Assembly: GCF_900142225.1 (NCBI RefSeq)
Contig: NZ_FRAD01000011.1
Coordinates: 45,691 to 109,690 of the forward strand
Length of the DNA stretch: 64,000 nucleotides
Origin: Hathewaya proteolytica DSM 3090
GTDB lineage: Bacteria; Bacillota; Clostridia; Clostridiales; Clostridiaceae
Direction of reading: 5' to 3'
Shown here: positions 51,246 to 60,087 of the stretch, piece after piece
How the letters are laid out: the number at the start of each line of letters is the position of its first letter
How positions within the stretch are numbered: the stretch's first letter is position 1
Notes under the pieces: generated by a model
What the model saw: the letters and a program-made list of their open reading frames with translations, nothing else
What the model was told of the DNA's origin: nothing
Database searches by the model: none
Made by a program: the position numbers and the translations under genes

Positions 51246-51962
51246 ATGGAAATAAAGAACATTAGCTCAGAACTTAAAAATAATTCATATCCAGGTAGAG
51301 GTATCCTCATAGGAAAGTCCTTGAATGGAAAATTTGCCGTTTCAGCATATTTCATTATGGGAAGAAGTGTGAATAGCAGAAATCGTATTTTTGTTCAGGA
51401 AGGTGAGGGCATAAGAACACAGGCCTTTGACCCATCAAAACTTTCAGATCCTAGCCTTATAATATATGCACCGGTGAAAGTTCTAAACAATTGCACTATT
51501 GTAACTAATGGTGACCAGACAGATACTATATTTGATGGCATGAAGGAGGGCTTAACCTTTGAGCAATCACTTCGCTGCAGAGAATTTGAACCAGACTCGC
51601 CAAATTACACTCCTAGAATATCAGGCTTAATGGAAATAGAAAATGGAAAGTTTAACTACAGCATGTCAATTTTAAAGAGCAATAATGGAAATTCAGCTCA
51701 ATGCAATAGATATACTTTCTCTTACGATAATCCTGTAGCTGGGGAAGGGCGATTTATTCATACTTATATGATGGACGGAAATCCATTGCCAAGTTTTGAA
51801 GGAGAGCCTAAGTTGGTTAGAGTTGAAGGAGATATAGATGAATTTACAAGTATGCTTTGGGAGTCCTTAAATGAGGATAACAAAGTATCACTTTTTGTGA
51901 GATATATAGAAGTTGAAACTGGAAAATACGAAACAAGAATAATAAATAAAAATGTAAAATAA
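51246..51962 (+). CDS. IMP cyclohydrolase, stand-alone (PurO-like family)
   Basis: A 238-residue enzyme resembling the separate IMP cyclohydrolases (IMP_cyclohyd domain, related to archaeal PurO), which close the ring of FAICAR to give IMP. Features: NSYPGRGILIGKS at the start, YFIMGRSVNSRNR, DPSLIIYAP, TNGDQTDTI, SPNYTPRISG. The next gene encodes the matching formyltransferase, so the two steps that PurH performs in one protein in most bacteria are split here. Behind a ZTP riboswitch; AGGGAGGAG before the ATG. Confidence 0.88.
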   Translation: MEIKNISSELKNNSYPGRGILIGKSLNGKFAVSAYFIMGRSVNSRNRIFVQEGEGIRTQAFDPSKLSDPSLIIYAPVKVLNNCTIVTNGDQTDTIFDGMKEGLTFEQSLRCREFEPDSPNYTPRISGLMEIENGKFNYSMSILKSNNGNSAQCNRYTFSYDNPVAGEGRFIHTYMMDGNPLPSFEGEPKLVRVEGDIDEFTSMLWESLNEDNKVSLFVRYIEVETGKYETRIINKNVK

Positions 51963-51985
51963 TTTTTTGAAGGGAGACGAGTCTT

Positions 51986-53164
51986 ATGAAGGAATTAGAA
52001 TTAAAATATGGTTGCAATCCTAATCAGAAACCATCAAAAATTTTTATGAAGAATAATGAGGAACTTCCTATTGAAGTTTTAAATGGCAAACCTGGGTATA
52101 TAAACTTTTTAGACGCCTTTAATGGTTGGCAACTAGTTAGAGAATTAAAAATCGCCACAGGACTTCCAGCAGCAACATCCTTTAAACACGTATCACCAGC
52201 AGGTGCGGCAGTTGGACTACCACTTACAGAAACTTTAAAGAAGATATACTTTGTGGATGACATGGGTGAATTATCTCCGCTAGCATGTGCTTACAGCAGG
52301 GCAAGAGGTGCAGATAGAATGTCATCTTTTGGGGATTTCATAGCATTATCTGATGTTTGTGATGTAGACACAGCAAAAATAATAAAAAGAGAAGTGTCTG
52401 ATGGTGTAATTGCTCCAGGATACGAACCAGAAGCTCTTGAAATTCTTAAGGCTAAAAAAGGTGGAAAGTACAACATAATAAAGATAGATCCAGAGTACAA
52501 ACCAGAAGCTGTAGAGCACAAGGATGTGTTTGGAATTACTTTTGAACAGGGCAGAAATGAACTTGATATAAATGAGGAAATGTTAAACAATATAGTAACT
52601 AACAATAAAAATCTTCCAAAGCAAGCGAAAATAGATTTGATAATTGCTTTAATAACCTTAAAATATACACAGTCCAACTCAGTTTGCTATGCTAAGGACG
52701 GCCAGGCTATAGGAATAGGTGCAGGGCAACAGTCCCGTGTACATTGCACAAGACTTGCAGGTCAAAAAGCTGATAATTGGCTATTACGTCAGTGCCCAAA
52801 GGTGCTTAACCTTCAGTTTGCAGAAGGTCTTGGTAGAGCTGATAGAGACAATGCCATAGATAATTACATAGGTGATGAGTGCATGGATGTACTAGCTGAG
52901 GGTGCATGGCAGAGAATATTTAAGGTTAAACCAGAAGTGTTTACAGCAGAGGAAAAGCGCCAATGGCTAAATCAGATGCAGGATGTAGCTTTAGGTTCAG
53001 ATGCATTTTTCCCATTCAGCGACAATATAGAACGTGCTAAAAAGAGTGGGGTAAAATATATTGCTCAGCCAGGCGGTTCCGTAAGGGATGATTTAGTTAT
53101 AGAGTGCTGCAATAAATATGATATGGTAATGGCATTTACAGGCATAAGATTGTTCCATCATTAA
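51986..53164 (+). CDS. AICAR formyltransferase (PurH C-terminal-like), stand-alone
   Basis: A 392-residue enzyme that transfers a formyl group from 10-formyl-THF to AICAR. It matches the formyltransferase half of PurH: LKYGCNPNQKPSKIF, LDAFNGWQLVREL, TSFKHVSPAGAAVG (catalytic Lys-His), CYAKDGQAIGIGAGQQSRVHC, DAFFPFSDNIERA and YIAQPGGSVRDD. It lacks the N-terminal cyclohydrolase domain, which is provided by the gene 23 nt upstream. Ribosome binding site AGGGAG. A weak hairpin follows. Confidence 0.93.
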   Translation: MKELELKYGCNPNQKPSKIFMKNNEELPIEVLNGKPGYINFLDAFNGWQLVRELKIATGLPAATSFKHVSPAGAAVGLPLTETLKKIYFVDDMGELSPLACAYSRARGADRMSSFGDFIALSDVCDVDTAKIIKREVSDGVIAPGYEPEALEILKAKKGGKYNIIKIDPEYKPEAVEHKDVFGITFEQGRNELDINEEMLNNIVTNNKNLPKQAKIDLIIALITLKYTQSNSVCYAKDGQAIGIGAGQQSRVHCTRLAGQKADNWLLRQCPKVLNLQFAEGLGRADRDNAIDNYIGDECMDVLAEGAWQRIFKVKPEVFTAEEKRQWLNQMQDVALGSDAFFPFSDNIERAKKSGVKYIAQPGGSVRDDLVIECCNKYDMVMAFTGIRLFHH

Positions 53165-53175
53165 TCAAAAGATAT

Positions 53176-53215
53176 AAGGCACTAAAAAGGTGATTAACTT
53201 TCTTTGTAGTGCCTT
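53176..53215. terminator. Hairpin between convergent purine and thiamine genes
   Basis: Stem AAGGCACTA / TAGTGCCTT. T runs are poor on both strands, so termination is uncertain. Confidence 0.45.
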
Positions 53216-53229
53216 AATCTATTATATAA

Positions 53230-53868
53230 TTATTTTACGATTTCACTGGACAGTTTCCTCAGTTCAACGCATTCTTCTTCAATATGTTGGCTAGCAAAAA
53301 TAGCTGACACCAATGCTACTCCATCTACACCTGTACCTTTAAGCTGAAGTATATTTGTTTTGTTTATACCACCTATGGCAACCACAGGGATACTAACTGC
53401 TGAACATATATTTTTAATAGTATCCAGGGATACTTGTCTTGTATCAGTTTTTGTAGATGTGGTGAACATGGCGCCTACACCTAAATAATCTGCGCCATTT
53501 TTTTCAGCTTCCAAGGCTTCTTCTAAAGTTGCAGAAGATACACCTAAAATCATATTTTCACCTATCATTTCTCTAACTTTTGTAGCTACCATATCCTTTT
53601 GTCCAACATGGATACCATCAGCCTTTACTTTAATGGCAATGTCCACATTGTCGTTGATTATAAATGGCACATTGTATTTTTTACAAAGTTCTCGTATTTC
53701 CATGGCCTCCTTTAAAAAAGTTTCATAATCTAGTTCTTTTTCTCTAAGTTGAACACAGGTAACTCCGCCTTTTAAAGCCTTCTCTACTTGTGAATACAAA
53801 GTTTCAATACCTAGCCAACTTCTATCAGTAACGGCATATAACAACATATTTTCTTTATCGCACTTCAT
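53230..53868 (-). CDS. thiE: Thiamine-phosphate synthase
   Basis: A 212-residue TIM-barrel enzyme that joins HMP-pyrophosphate and thiazole phosphate. Motifs: LYAVTDRSWLG, CVQLREKELDYETFLKEA, FIINDNVDIAIKVKADGIHVG, GVSSATLEEALEAEKNGADY, GVGAMFTTSTKTD and VVAIGGINKTNI. Together they line the phosphate and Mg sites. Its start at 53868 overlaps the end of thiM by 14 nt, a coupled operon. The longer frame to 53898 lies inside thiM. Confidence 0.96.
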   Translation of the reverse strand: MKCDKENMLLYAVTDRSWLGIETLYSQVEKALKGGVTCVQLREKELDYETFLKEAMEIRELCKKYNVPFIINDNVDIAIKVKADGIHVGQKDMVATKVREMIGENMILGVSSATLEEALEAEKNGADYLGVGAMFTTSTKTDTRQVSLDTIKNICSAVSIPVVAIGGINKTNILQLKGTGVDGVALVSAIFASQHIEEECVELRKLSSEIVK

Positions 53869-54676
53869 ATCTTGCACTTCCTTCCAATAGTTCCCCATTT
53901 AAATTATATATTTCATCAATAAGATAATTTCTATAAGATGAATTTCCATCTTCTTTTTTTAATCTAGCATAGGCGCGTTCACCTGCTATACCCATGGCAC
54001 ATACTGAAGCTACAGTAGCTTCCAATAGATTATCTTTATTAGCCACTAGATAAGCGCAAGTCATGGCGGATAGCATGCAACCCGTACCAGTAATTTTCCC
54101 CATCATTGCAGTGCCGTTGTGGATAATGAACGTTTTTTTGTCATCAGTGACAATATCAATGGCACCAGTGATGGCTATTATAGCACCGGTTTTATATGCA
54201 AATTCTCTTGCAAATTTTATAACTTCATCTAAATTATTTTTTGTCACAATATCTGCTATATTTGCATCCACTCCACAGGTGGTATCAGTTCCCATGGCTA
54301 AAGTTTTTATTTCTGAGATATTTCCTTTAATAACAGTAAACTTAATTTCTTTTAATAGCTTTTTAGCAGTATTACTGCGCAGTGAAGAGGCTCCAGCTCC
54401 AACAGGGTCTAGTATTACAGGATGACCACACAAATTTGACTTTTTGCCTGCCAGTATCATGGATGGTATGGTATTTTTATTTAATGTACCAATATTTATG
54501 TTTAATCCTTTACATAATGATGTTATCTCCTCTACCTCTTCGGTATCATCTGCCATGATTGGAGATGCACCACAAGCTAGAAGTATATTTGCACAATCAT
54601 TTACAGTTACATAATTTGTAATGTTATGTATAAGTGGACCTTGGCTTCTTACATTATCTAATCGTTGCTTTAGCAT
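53855..54676 (-). CDS. thiM: Hydroxyethylthiazole kinase
   Basis: A 273-residue salvage kinase that phosphorylates the thiazole half of thiamine. Motifs: GPLIHNITNYVTVNDCANILL, GASPIMADD, HPVILDPVGAGASSLR and the ATP/anion-hole loop ITGTGCMLSAMTCAY with the catalytic Cys. First gene of thiM-thiE. No TPP riboswitch (no CTGAGA/ACCTGAT-type elements) is visible in front, so regulation differs from the usual thiamine operons; salvage rather than synthesis is the likely job. Confidence 0.95.
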   Translation of the reverse strand: MLKQRLDNVRSQGPLIHNITNYVTVNDCANILLACGASPIMADDTEEVEEITSLCKGLNINIGTLNKNTIPSMILAGKKSNLCGHPVILDPVGAGASSLRSNTAKKLLKEIKFTVIKGNISEIKTLAMGTDTTCGVDANIADIVTKNNLDEVIKFAREFAYKTGAIIAITGAIDIVTDDKKTFIIHNGTAMMGKITGTGCMLSAMTCAYLVANKDNLLEATVASVCAMGIAGERAYARLKKEDGNSSYRNYLIDEIYNLNGELLEGSARYEVR

Positions 54677-54754
54677 TGTAATCTCCCTTTTCTTTAATAA
54701 TTATTTGTTACAATAATTGTAGCATTACAAAGGAATTTATACAACTTGGGCTTA

Positions 54755-54783
54755 TTGTATAGGCAGTTTTTATATGATATAAT
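54755..54783 (+). promoter_or_regulatory. Sigma-A promoter of the lar operon
   Basis: TTGTAT at 54755-54760, exactly 17 bases, TATAAT at 54778-54783. Transcription would start near 54790. Confidence 0.65.
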
Positions 54784-54789
54784 TTATCT

Positions 54790-54945
54790 GATATAAATCA
54801 TAAAATAGCTTCCAGAAGGAAGATAAATTTGTAATTCCAAAATCAAATACAATGCATAAATTATTGCCATGAAGGTAATGCTGCTTCTAGAAAAGAGGCG
54901 TTTACTTTTGTGGCCTTTTTAGTTTAGAATATCACAAGTGATGAG
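54790..54945 (+). promoter_or_regulatory. Structured leader of the lar operon, candidate riboregulator
   Basis: About 155 nt of untranslated leader. It has CTTCC-AGAA-GGAAG (54809-54822), a hairpin around ATTGCC/GGTAAT (about 54865-54885), and a terminator-like stem AAAGAGGC / GCCTTTTT running into T-rich sequence (54893-54921) just before the larE start region. It does not match the riboswitch consensus sequences I know, including the nickel/cobalt (czcD) class. The location suggests control by nickel or by the cofactor, but this is inference. Confidence 0.4.
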
Positions 54946-54954
54946 GTGGTTAGA

Positions 54955-55698
54955 GTGGATTTAAAAGAGTTTTTCAAAAATAATAACAAGGTGGCCTTGG
55001 GATTTTCAGGTGGTGTGGATTCATCTTATCTTTTATATGCAGCGCTTAAATACGGGGCAGATGTATGCCCATACTATGTTAAGACAGCTTTTCAGCCACA
55101 ATTTGAATTTGAAGATGCGTTGAAGCTTGCAAAACAACTAGGAGTTGAGATGAAGGTTATTAATGCAGACATATTAAATTGCAAGGAAGTCGTAGATAAT
55201 CCAAGTAATAGGTGTTATTTTTGTAAGAATCAAATATTTGGAACATTAAAAGCCCAGGCTTTAAAGGATGGCTACAATGTAATAATAGATGGAAGCAATG
55301 CTTCAGATGATGCAAAAGATAGGCCTGGCATGAAAGCCATTGCAGAGCTGGAAGTTATGTCTCCATTAAGACTTTGCAATCTCACAAAAGATGAAATAAG
55401 GAAGTTATCCAAGGAAGCTAAGCTTTTTACTTGGAATAAACCTGCATATGCATGTCTTGCCACTCGTATTCCCACAGGCCATGTTATTAGCAAAGAGCTA
55501 TTGGACTGTGTAGAGAAATCTGAAGATATTTTGTTTAAGTTGGGGTATTCTGATTTTCGTGTTAGGGTATATTATGATGCTGCTAGACTGCAGTTTAAAG
55601 CAGAGGATATGGAAGGTGCTTTAAAAGATAGAGAAAAGATCTGTCAGGAATTAAAGACGTACTTTAAAGTTGTATTATTAGATCTTGAAGGAAGGTAA
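54955..55698 (+). CDS. larE: LarE, sacrificial sulfur transferase for the nickel-pincer cofactor
   Basis: A 247-residue PP-loop enzyme. The ATP pyrophosphatase loop GFSGGVDSSYLLYAA, NRCYFCKNQIFG, IDGSNASDDAKDRPGMKA and the segment KPAYACLATRIPTG are typical. The latter holds the Cys that donates sulfur in Lactobacillus LarE. It adds sulfur to the pyridinium biscarboxylate made by LarB. The start is set at GTG 54955, behind GAGGTGG; a GTG at 54946 lies within that site. First gene of larE-larB-larC, gaps of 5 nt and 0 nt. No lactate racemase (larA) lies in the window. Confidence 0.93.
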   Translation: MDLKEFFKNNNKVALGFSGGVDSSYLLYAALKYGADVCPYYVKTAFQPQFEFEDALKLAKQLGVEMKVINADILNCKEVVDNPSNRCYFCKNQIFGTLKAQALKDGYNVIIDGSNASDDAKDRPGMKAIAELEVMSPLRLCNLTKDEIRKLSKEAKLFTWNKPAYACLATRIPTGHVISKELLDCVEKSEDILFKLGYSDFRVRVYYDAARLQFKAEDMEGALKDREKICQELKTYFKVVLLDLEGR

Positions 55699-55703
55699 AT
55701 ATC

Positions 55704-56459
55704 ATGGAAAAAGAAAATATAAAAAAATTGCTGTTATCAGTGGCAGATGGAAAGATGACTGTAGATGATGCCATGCTTCAGCTTAAAATGGAGCCCTTTG
55801 AAGATCTTGGCTTTGCCAAGGTGGATTATCATAGATCATTGAGGCAGGGTATAGCAGAGGTTATATATGGTGCAGGGAAGACTCCGGAGCAAATAAGGGA
55901 TATCTGCAAAGCCATGAGGGCAAAAGAGGAAAAAGCCATACTTATTACAAGAATGGATTTTGAGGCTGCTAAGGTGGTGGGAGAAGAGCTACCACTGAAA
56001 TACTATAACATGGGTAGGATTGGTATAGTAGGAGAGATGCCTTGTGTAAATGGTATAGGCAAAATTGTAGTAGCTACAGGAGGAACCAGTGATATGCCTG
56101 TGGCGGAAGAGGCTGCTTTAACTGCCGAAGTCCTTGGCAATGAAGTGATTCGATTATATGATGTAGGCGTTGCTGGACTTCATCGCCTTTTAGCACACAT
56201 GAAAGAAATTATGGATGCTAGAGTTATCATAGCCATAGCAGGGATGGAAGGGGCTCTTGCCAGTGTTATAGGAGGACTTGCTGACTGTCCAGTCATTGCC
56301 GTGCCAACTAGTATAGGCTACGGAGCTTCTTTTGGGGGAGTTTCGGCATTATTGTCCATGCTTAATTCTTGTGCTAGTGGAGTTAGCGTAGTAAATATTG
56401 ATAACGGTTTTGGGGCAGGATATCTTGCCAGTATGATAAATCATATGGAGGGAAAATAG
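55704..56459 (+). CDS. larB: LarB, nickel-pincer cofactor biosynthesis carboxylase/hydrolase
   Basis: A 251-residue protein that carboxylates nicotinic acid adenine dinucleotide and cuts off AMP, giving pyridinium-3,5-biscarboxylate mononucleotide. The C-terminal half (from about 120) resembles PurE: VVATGGTSDMPVAEEAAL, DVGVAGLHRLL, VIIAIAGMEGALASVIGGL and PVIAVPTSIGYGASFGG. Directly followed by larC with no gap. Ribosome binding site GGAAGG inside the end of larE. Confidence 0.95.
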   Translation: MEKENIKKLLLSVADGKMTVDDAMLQLKMEPFEDLGFAKVDYHRSLRQGIAEVIYGAGKTPEQIRDICKAMRAKEEKAILITRMDFEAAKVVGEELPLKYYNMGRIGIVGEMPCVNGIGKIVVATGGTSDMPVAEEAALTAEVLGNEVIRLYDVGVAGLHRLLAHMKEIMDARVIIAIAGMEGALASVIGGLADCPVIAVPTSIGYGASFGGVSALLSMLNSCASGVSVVNIDNGFGAGYLASMINHMEGK

Positions 56460-57755
56460 ATGAAAACTTTATATATTGAATGTAGTATGGGGGCTGCAGG
56501 TGATATGCTTATGGCATCACTTCTTGAGCTTTGCCCAAATAAGGAGGAATTCTTAGAAAATATTAATGAGTTGAAGCTGCCGGGAGTAAAAGTTACTGCA
56601 GAACAATCATCAAAGTGTGGTATATATGGAACTCATATTTGTGTTAGGGTAAATGGAGAAGAGGAAATCAGCCAGGATGTGCATGAACATGAACATTGTC
56701 ATGATGGACATGAACACACACATGAACATTGTCATAGTGAACATGATCATATACATGAACATTGCTGTCATGAAGATCATGTTCAGGAGCATAGTCATGG
56801 ACACCATCATCACTCAGGTATGCATGATATAGAACACATAATTGATAATCTTAATGTGTCACAAAAAGTAAAAGATAATGCCAAGAGTGTGTATAAATTA
56901 ATCGCTGAAGCTGAGAGTCATGCCCACAACAAACCTGTGGACGAGATTCATTTCCATGAGGTTGGAACCATGGATGCTATAGCTGATGTGGTTGGGGTTT
57001 GTATGCTTATAGATGACATTGCACCTGATAAAATAATTGTATCACCAGTTCATGTAGGCTCTGGGCAAGTTAAATGTGCTCATGGAATACTTCCAGTACC
57101 AGCACCTGCTACGTCGCATATATTGCAAGGTGTACCTACATATGGCGGAAGTGTAAGAGGGGAATTATGTACTCCAACAGGAGCGGCTCTTTTAAAGCAT
57201 TTTGCCAGTGAATTTGGAAATATGCCAGTGATGAAGGTTTCATCCATAGGGTATGGTATGGGTACAAAAGATTTCCAACAGGCTAATTGCCTTAGAACTT
57301 TCCTTGGAGAAACTGAGGATGGAAGAGAATCTATAGCTGAGCTTTGTTGCAATATAGATGATATGACCGCAGAGGATATTGGTTTTGCCATGGAAAGACT
57401 TTTTGAAGGCGGTGCCATGGATGTATTTACAACTTCCATTGGAATGAAGAAAAACCGTCCAGCTACCATGCTTACATGTATGTGCAGCACTGAAAAAAGA
57501 GAAGTGATGATAAAACTAATGTTTAAACACACTACAACACTTGGTATAAGAGAGTATATATGCAATCGCTATACCATGGATCGTTCACAATATCATGTAA
57601 CATGTGAGTATGGACATATAAACGTAAAAAAATCTATAGGCTGGGGCGTAAGTAGAGAAAAAGCAGAATATGATGATATGGCTGCTATAGCTCGAGAAAA
57701 GGATATAAGCATTTCAGAAGTAAGAAAAACTGTTGACAGTGCAATAAAAAAATAA
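56460..57755 (+). CDS. larC: LarC, nickel insertase, single uninterrupted frame
   Basis: A 431-residue CTP-dependent cyclometallase that inserts nickel into the pincer cofactor. The N terminus LYIECSMGAAGDMLMASL and the later HFHEVGTMDAIADVVG-type (EIHFHEVGTMDAIADVVG) and GALLKHF stretches are conserved. A very His-rich segment (about residues 75-125, repeats of HEH, HCH and HDH) probably binds nickel. In Lactobacillus plantarum larC is split and needs a programmed frameshift; here one frame covers both halves. Ribosome binding site GGAGGG overlaps the end of larB. Confidence 0.95.
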   Translation: MKTLYIECSMGAAGDMLMASLLELCPNKEEFLENINELKLPGVKVTAEQSSKCGIYGTHICVRVNGEEEISQDVHEHEHCHDGHEHTHEHCHSEHDHIHEHCCHEDHVQEHSHGHHHHSGMHDIEHIIDNLNVSQKVKDNAKSVYKLIAEAESHAHNKPVDEIHFHEVGTMDAIADVVGVCMLIDDIAPDKIIVSPVHVGSGQVKCAHGILPVPAPATSHILQGVPTYGGSVRGELCTPTGAALLKHFASEFGNMPVMKVSSIGYGMGTKDFQQANCLRTFLGETEDGRESIAELCCNIDDMTAEDIGFAMERLFEGGAMDVFTTSIGMKKNRPATMLTCMCSTEKREVMIKLMFKHTTTLGIREYICNRYTMDRSQYHVTCEYGHINVKKSIGWGVSREKAEYDDMAAIAREKDISISEVRKTVDSAIKK

Positions 57756-57768
57756 AGGGGATAAATAC

Positions 57769-58221
57769 ATGGATATTGTCGAGTTTTTTGATAGTGAGGA
57801 AAAAGAAAGATTATTGCAGGTATTAGAACAGTGTCCATGGTCCGCAGGAAAATTCCTTGCTAGAAATATTCAAAACGGGACTATAGAAGAAAATTTAGGA
57901 CCTAATAGTAAAATATTTTTCTTGATGAATAAAGAGAAAGAGGTTATGGCATTTCTTACTCTTACGCAGAAGGACTGTATAGAAGATCCTAAGCTTTTTC
58001 CGTGGATTGGGTTTGTGTATACCAGTGAAAATTTCAGAGGGAATAGATATAGCCAAGTTTTGATAAAACATGCTATTTCCGTTGCAAAAGCTGAAGGATT
58101 TCACAAAGTATACCTTGCCACAGATCATGTTGGGTTATATGAAAAATATGGTTTTGTATACATGGAAAACAGAATGGATGTATGGAATGAAGACAGTAGA
58201 ATTTATTACATTCAATGTTAG
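57769..58221 (+). CDS. GNAT family N-acetyltransferase
   Basis: A 150-residue protein. The GNAT acetyl-CoA site is seen as FVYTSENFRGNRYSQVLIKH (Arg/Gly-rich pyrophosphate loop RGNRYS), followed by KVYLATDHVGLYEKYGFVY, the classic strand then YEKxGF. Substrate not evident. It begins 13 nt after larC, so it may be read from the lar operon, but its role there, if any, is unknown. GGGG ribosome binding site before the ATG. Confidence 0.88.
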   Translation: MDIVEFFDSEEKERLLQVLEQCPWSAGKFLARNIQNGTIEENLGPNSKIFFLMNKEKEVMAFLTLTQKDCIEDPKLFPWIGFVYTSENFRGNRYSQVLIKHAISVAKAEGFHKVYLATDHVGLYEKYGFVYMENRMDVWNEDSRIYYIQC

Positions 58222-58298
58222 TTTAAAAACCAAATGAATAAATTTAATAATGTTTGCACAATATAACTTCAACAAAGCATAAGTTGGAGGGGTATAGT

Positions 58299-58808
58299 AT
58301 GAAAAAAGTTACAAAAGCTACAATGATAATGGCTATGATATTTATCAACGTTTTCTGCTTATTATGTATAGGAGCTAGAAATGTTAAGGCCTGTGAGCAA
58401 CCTTGTATAAAGGAAAAAGGTGAAAACAGCATCCAAAAGAAAAAAATTCCTATGCTTGTATCTTTGAAGCAGACAGATGAAAGTACACTGGAGATAAAGT
58501 TTAATAATCCTGTAGATATAAGGAAGGCTGTCACACCACGTAATTATTGGATTCAAAGTTTGGACAGTAATGAACCTAATGGTATTGCCACTGTTGGAAA
58601 AAATGATAATGTGAGTATGGAAAATTCACTGAGGAGAAGAAATGTAAGAATAGTGCCAAAGGAAGGCAGCAATGAGGTATTTGAAATGAAATTTAATCAA
58701 CAGATATCTAAAGGAAAAAAATACAAACTAATAATATGTCATTTGACTTCTAAAGACCAAAAGCCCTATGATGGAAACAATGGTGTCAAGGAGTTTACGG
58801 GAAAGTAA
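58299..58808 (+). CDS. Secreted protein, unknown function
   Basis: A 169-residue protein with an N-terminal signal peptide (KKVTKATMIMAMIFINVFCLLC...NVKA, cleavage perhaps after KA) and a small beta-rich mature part: LVSLKQTDESTLEIKFNNPV, IVPKEGSNEVFEMKFNQQIS and KGKKYKLIICHL. The pattern of strands with DESTLEIKFNNPVD recalls bacterial Ig-like/SbsA-type domains that detect or bind polymers, but no family is certain. Start ATG 58299 with GGAGGGG in front. Own terminator. Confidence 0.7.
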   Translation: MKKVTKATMIMAMIFINVFCLLCIGARNVKACEQPCIKEKGENSIQKKKIPMLVSLKQTDESTLEIKFNNPVDIRKAVTPRNYWIQSLDSNEPNGIATVGKNDNVSMENSLRRRNVRIVPKEGSNEVFEMKFNQQISKGKKYKLIICHLTSKDQKPYDGNNGVKEFTGK

Positions 58809-58810
58809 GA

Positions 58811-58845
58811 GCTTGCCGCAGATTTTAACTGCGGCGAGTTTTTTT
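58811..58845 (+). terminator. Terminator after the secreted-protein gene
   Basis: Stem CTTGCCGCAG / CTGCGGCGAG, 7-nt loop, seven T. Confidence 0.93.
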
Positions 58846-58915
58846 ATTTCCTTGCATAACAGCTAAAAAACAATTATAATGGTTTTTAACATATAATTTT
58901 AAGAGGTGAAGCGTA

Positions 58916-60016
58916 ATGGAATATTCAATTTTAGAGAAAATCAACGTTAAACTTTCCAAACTTGCTTTTGGGGCAATGAGATTCCCTAAGGATAAAGATG
59001 TTATAAATCAAGATAAGGTAAACGAGATGATAAAGTTAGCTCATAATGCTGGCATAAATTATTATGATACTGCATATGTTTATGATAACGGAAAGAGCGA
59101 GAAAGCTTTAGGCATTGCACTAAAGCAGTTTAAAAGAGAAGAGTATTACGTCACAGATAAGATGCCTTTTTGGCTTGTAAAAAGCAAAGAGGATATGGAA
59201 AGAATATTTAATGAAACTTTAGATAATATAGGTGTAGAGTATATTGATTTTTACTTGATGCACGCTTTAGAAAGTAAATATGTAGATACAATGGAACAGG
59301 TTAATGGACTTCAGTGGGCCATTGAAAAGAAAAAGAAAGGCCTTATAAAATATTTAGGGTTTTCTATTCACGACGATATAGAGCTTCTTGACAAAGTTTT
59401 GGATATGTATGATTGGGATTTTGTTCAGATCCAGTACAATTATATGGACCTTTTGGACAACCCTGGACAAAAAGGCTATGAGAGATTGCTAGAAAAAAAG
59501 ATACCAATAATGATAATGGAACCTTTAAAGGGTGGTATGTTGGCCAATGTACCAAAGGAATTGAGAAAACCATTCGACCAACTTGGCAATGATACTTCCG
59601 CAAAATATGCTTTTAGATGGTTAGCTGAAAAAGAAGGCATAGCTACTATCTTATCTGGTATGAGCACTTTGGAACAGGTTCAGGAGAACATTGAAATATT
59701 TAAAGATCTTAAACCATTGAGTACTGAGGAAGAAGAAGCTATAGAAATAGTGAAAGACAATATAAATAGCAGACAAAAGGTAAAATGTACAGGTTGTAGT
59801 TACTGTATGCCATGTCCTCATGGTGTGAACATACCAGGAAACTTTAGAAGATGGAACAACAATGCCCTTAATTCTGTTTCAGAGAATTGGATTTCCAGTT
59901 CAGAAATTAATTATGAAAACGCAGAAAAATGCATAGGATGCGGAATATGTGTTGAACATTGTCCTCAAAAGATCAACATTCCAGAAAAAATTAGGGAAAT
60001 GATAGGTGAGAGATAA
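58916..60016 (+). CDS. Aldo/keto reductase with C-terminal 4Fe-4S clusters
   Basis: A 366-residue TIM-barrel oxidoreductase. AKR motifs: FGAMRFPKD, YYDTAYVYDNGKSEKALG (catalytic Asp/Tyr), IDFYLMHALE, FVQIQYNYMD and ATILSGMSTLEQV. The last 90 residues carry CTGCSYCMPCPHGVNIP and CIGCGICVEHCPQKINIP, two ferredoxin-like Cys motifs typical of this clostridial subfamily. The clusters suggest electron transfer from or to ferredoxin in addition to NAD(P)H. AGAGGTG before the ATG. Single gene. Confidence 0.92.
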   Translation: MEYSILEKINVKLSKLAFGAMRFPKDKDVINQDKVNEMIKLAHNAGINYYDTAYVYDNGKSEKALGIALKQFKREEYYVTDKMPFWLVKSKEDMERIFNETLDNIGVEYIDFYLMHALESKYVDTMEQVNGLQWAIEKKKKGLIKYLGFSIHDDIELLDKVLDMYDWDFVQIQYNYMDLLDNPGQKGYERLLEKKIPIMIMEPLKGGMLANVPKELRKPFDQLGNDTSAKYAFRWLAEKEGIATILSGMSTLEQVQENIEIFKDLKPLSTEEEEAIEIVKDNINSRQKVKCTGCSYCMPCPHGVNIPGNFRRWNNNALNSVSENWISSSEINYENAEKCIGCGICVEHCPQKINIPEKIREMIGER

Positions 60017-60087
60017 ACTTATTAGTTGTATATTTTAATAATAAATATTGGTTTATTATTTTTAAATTGTTAATATAAACACAATTT

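Noticed and set aside
54677..54790. TPP riboswitch in front of thiM-thiE
   Set aside because: The conserved CTGAGA and ACCTGATC-type elements are absent in this short region.
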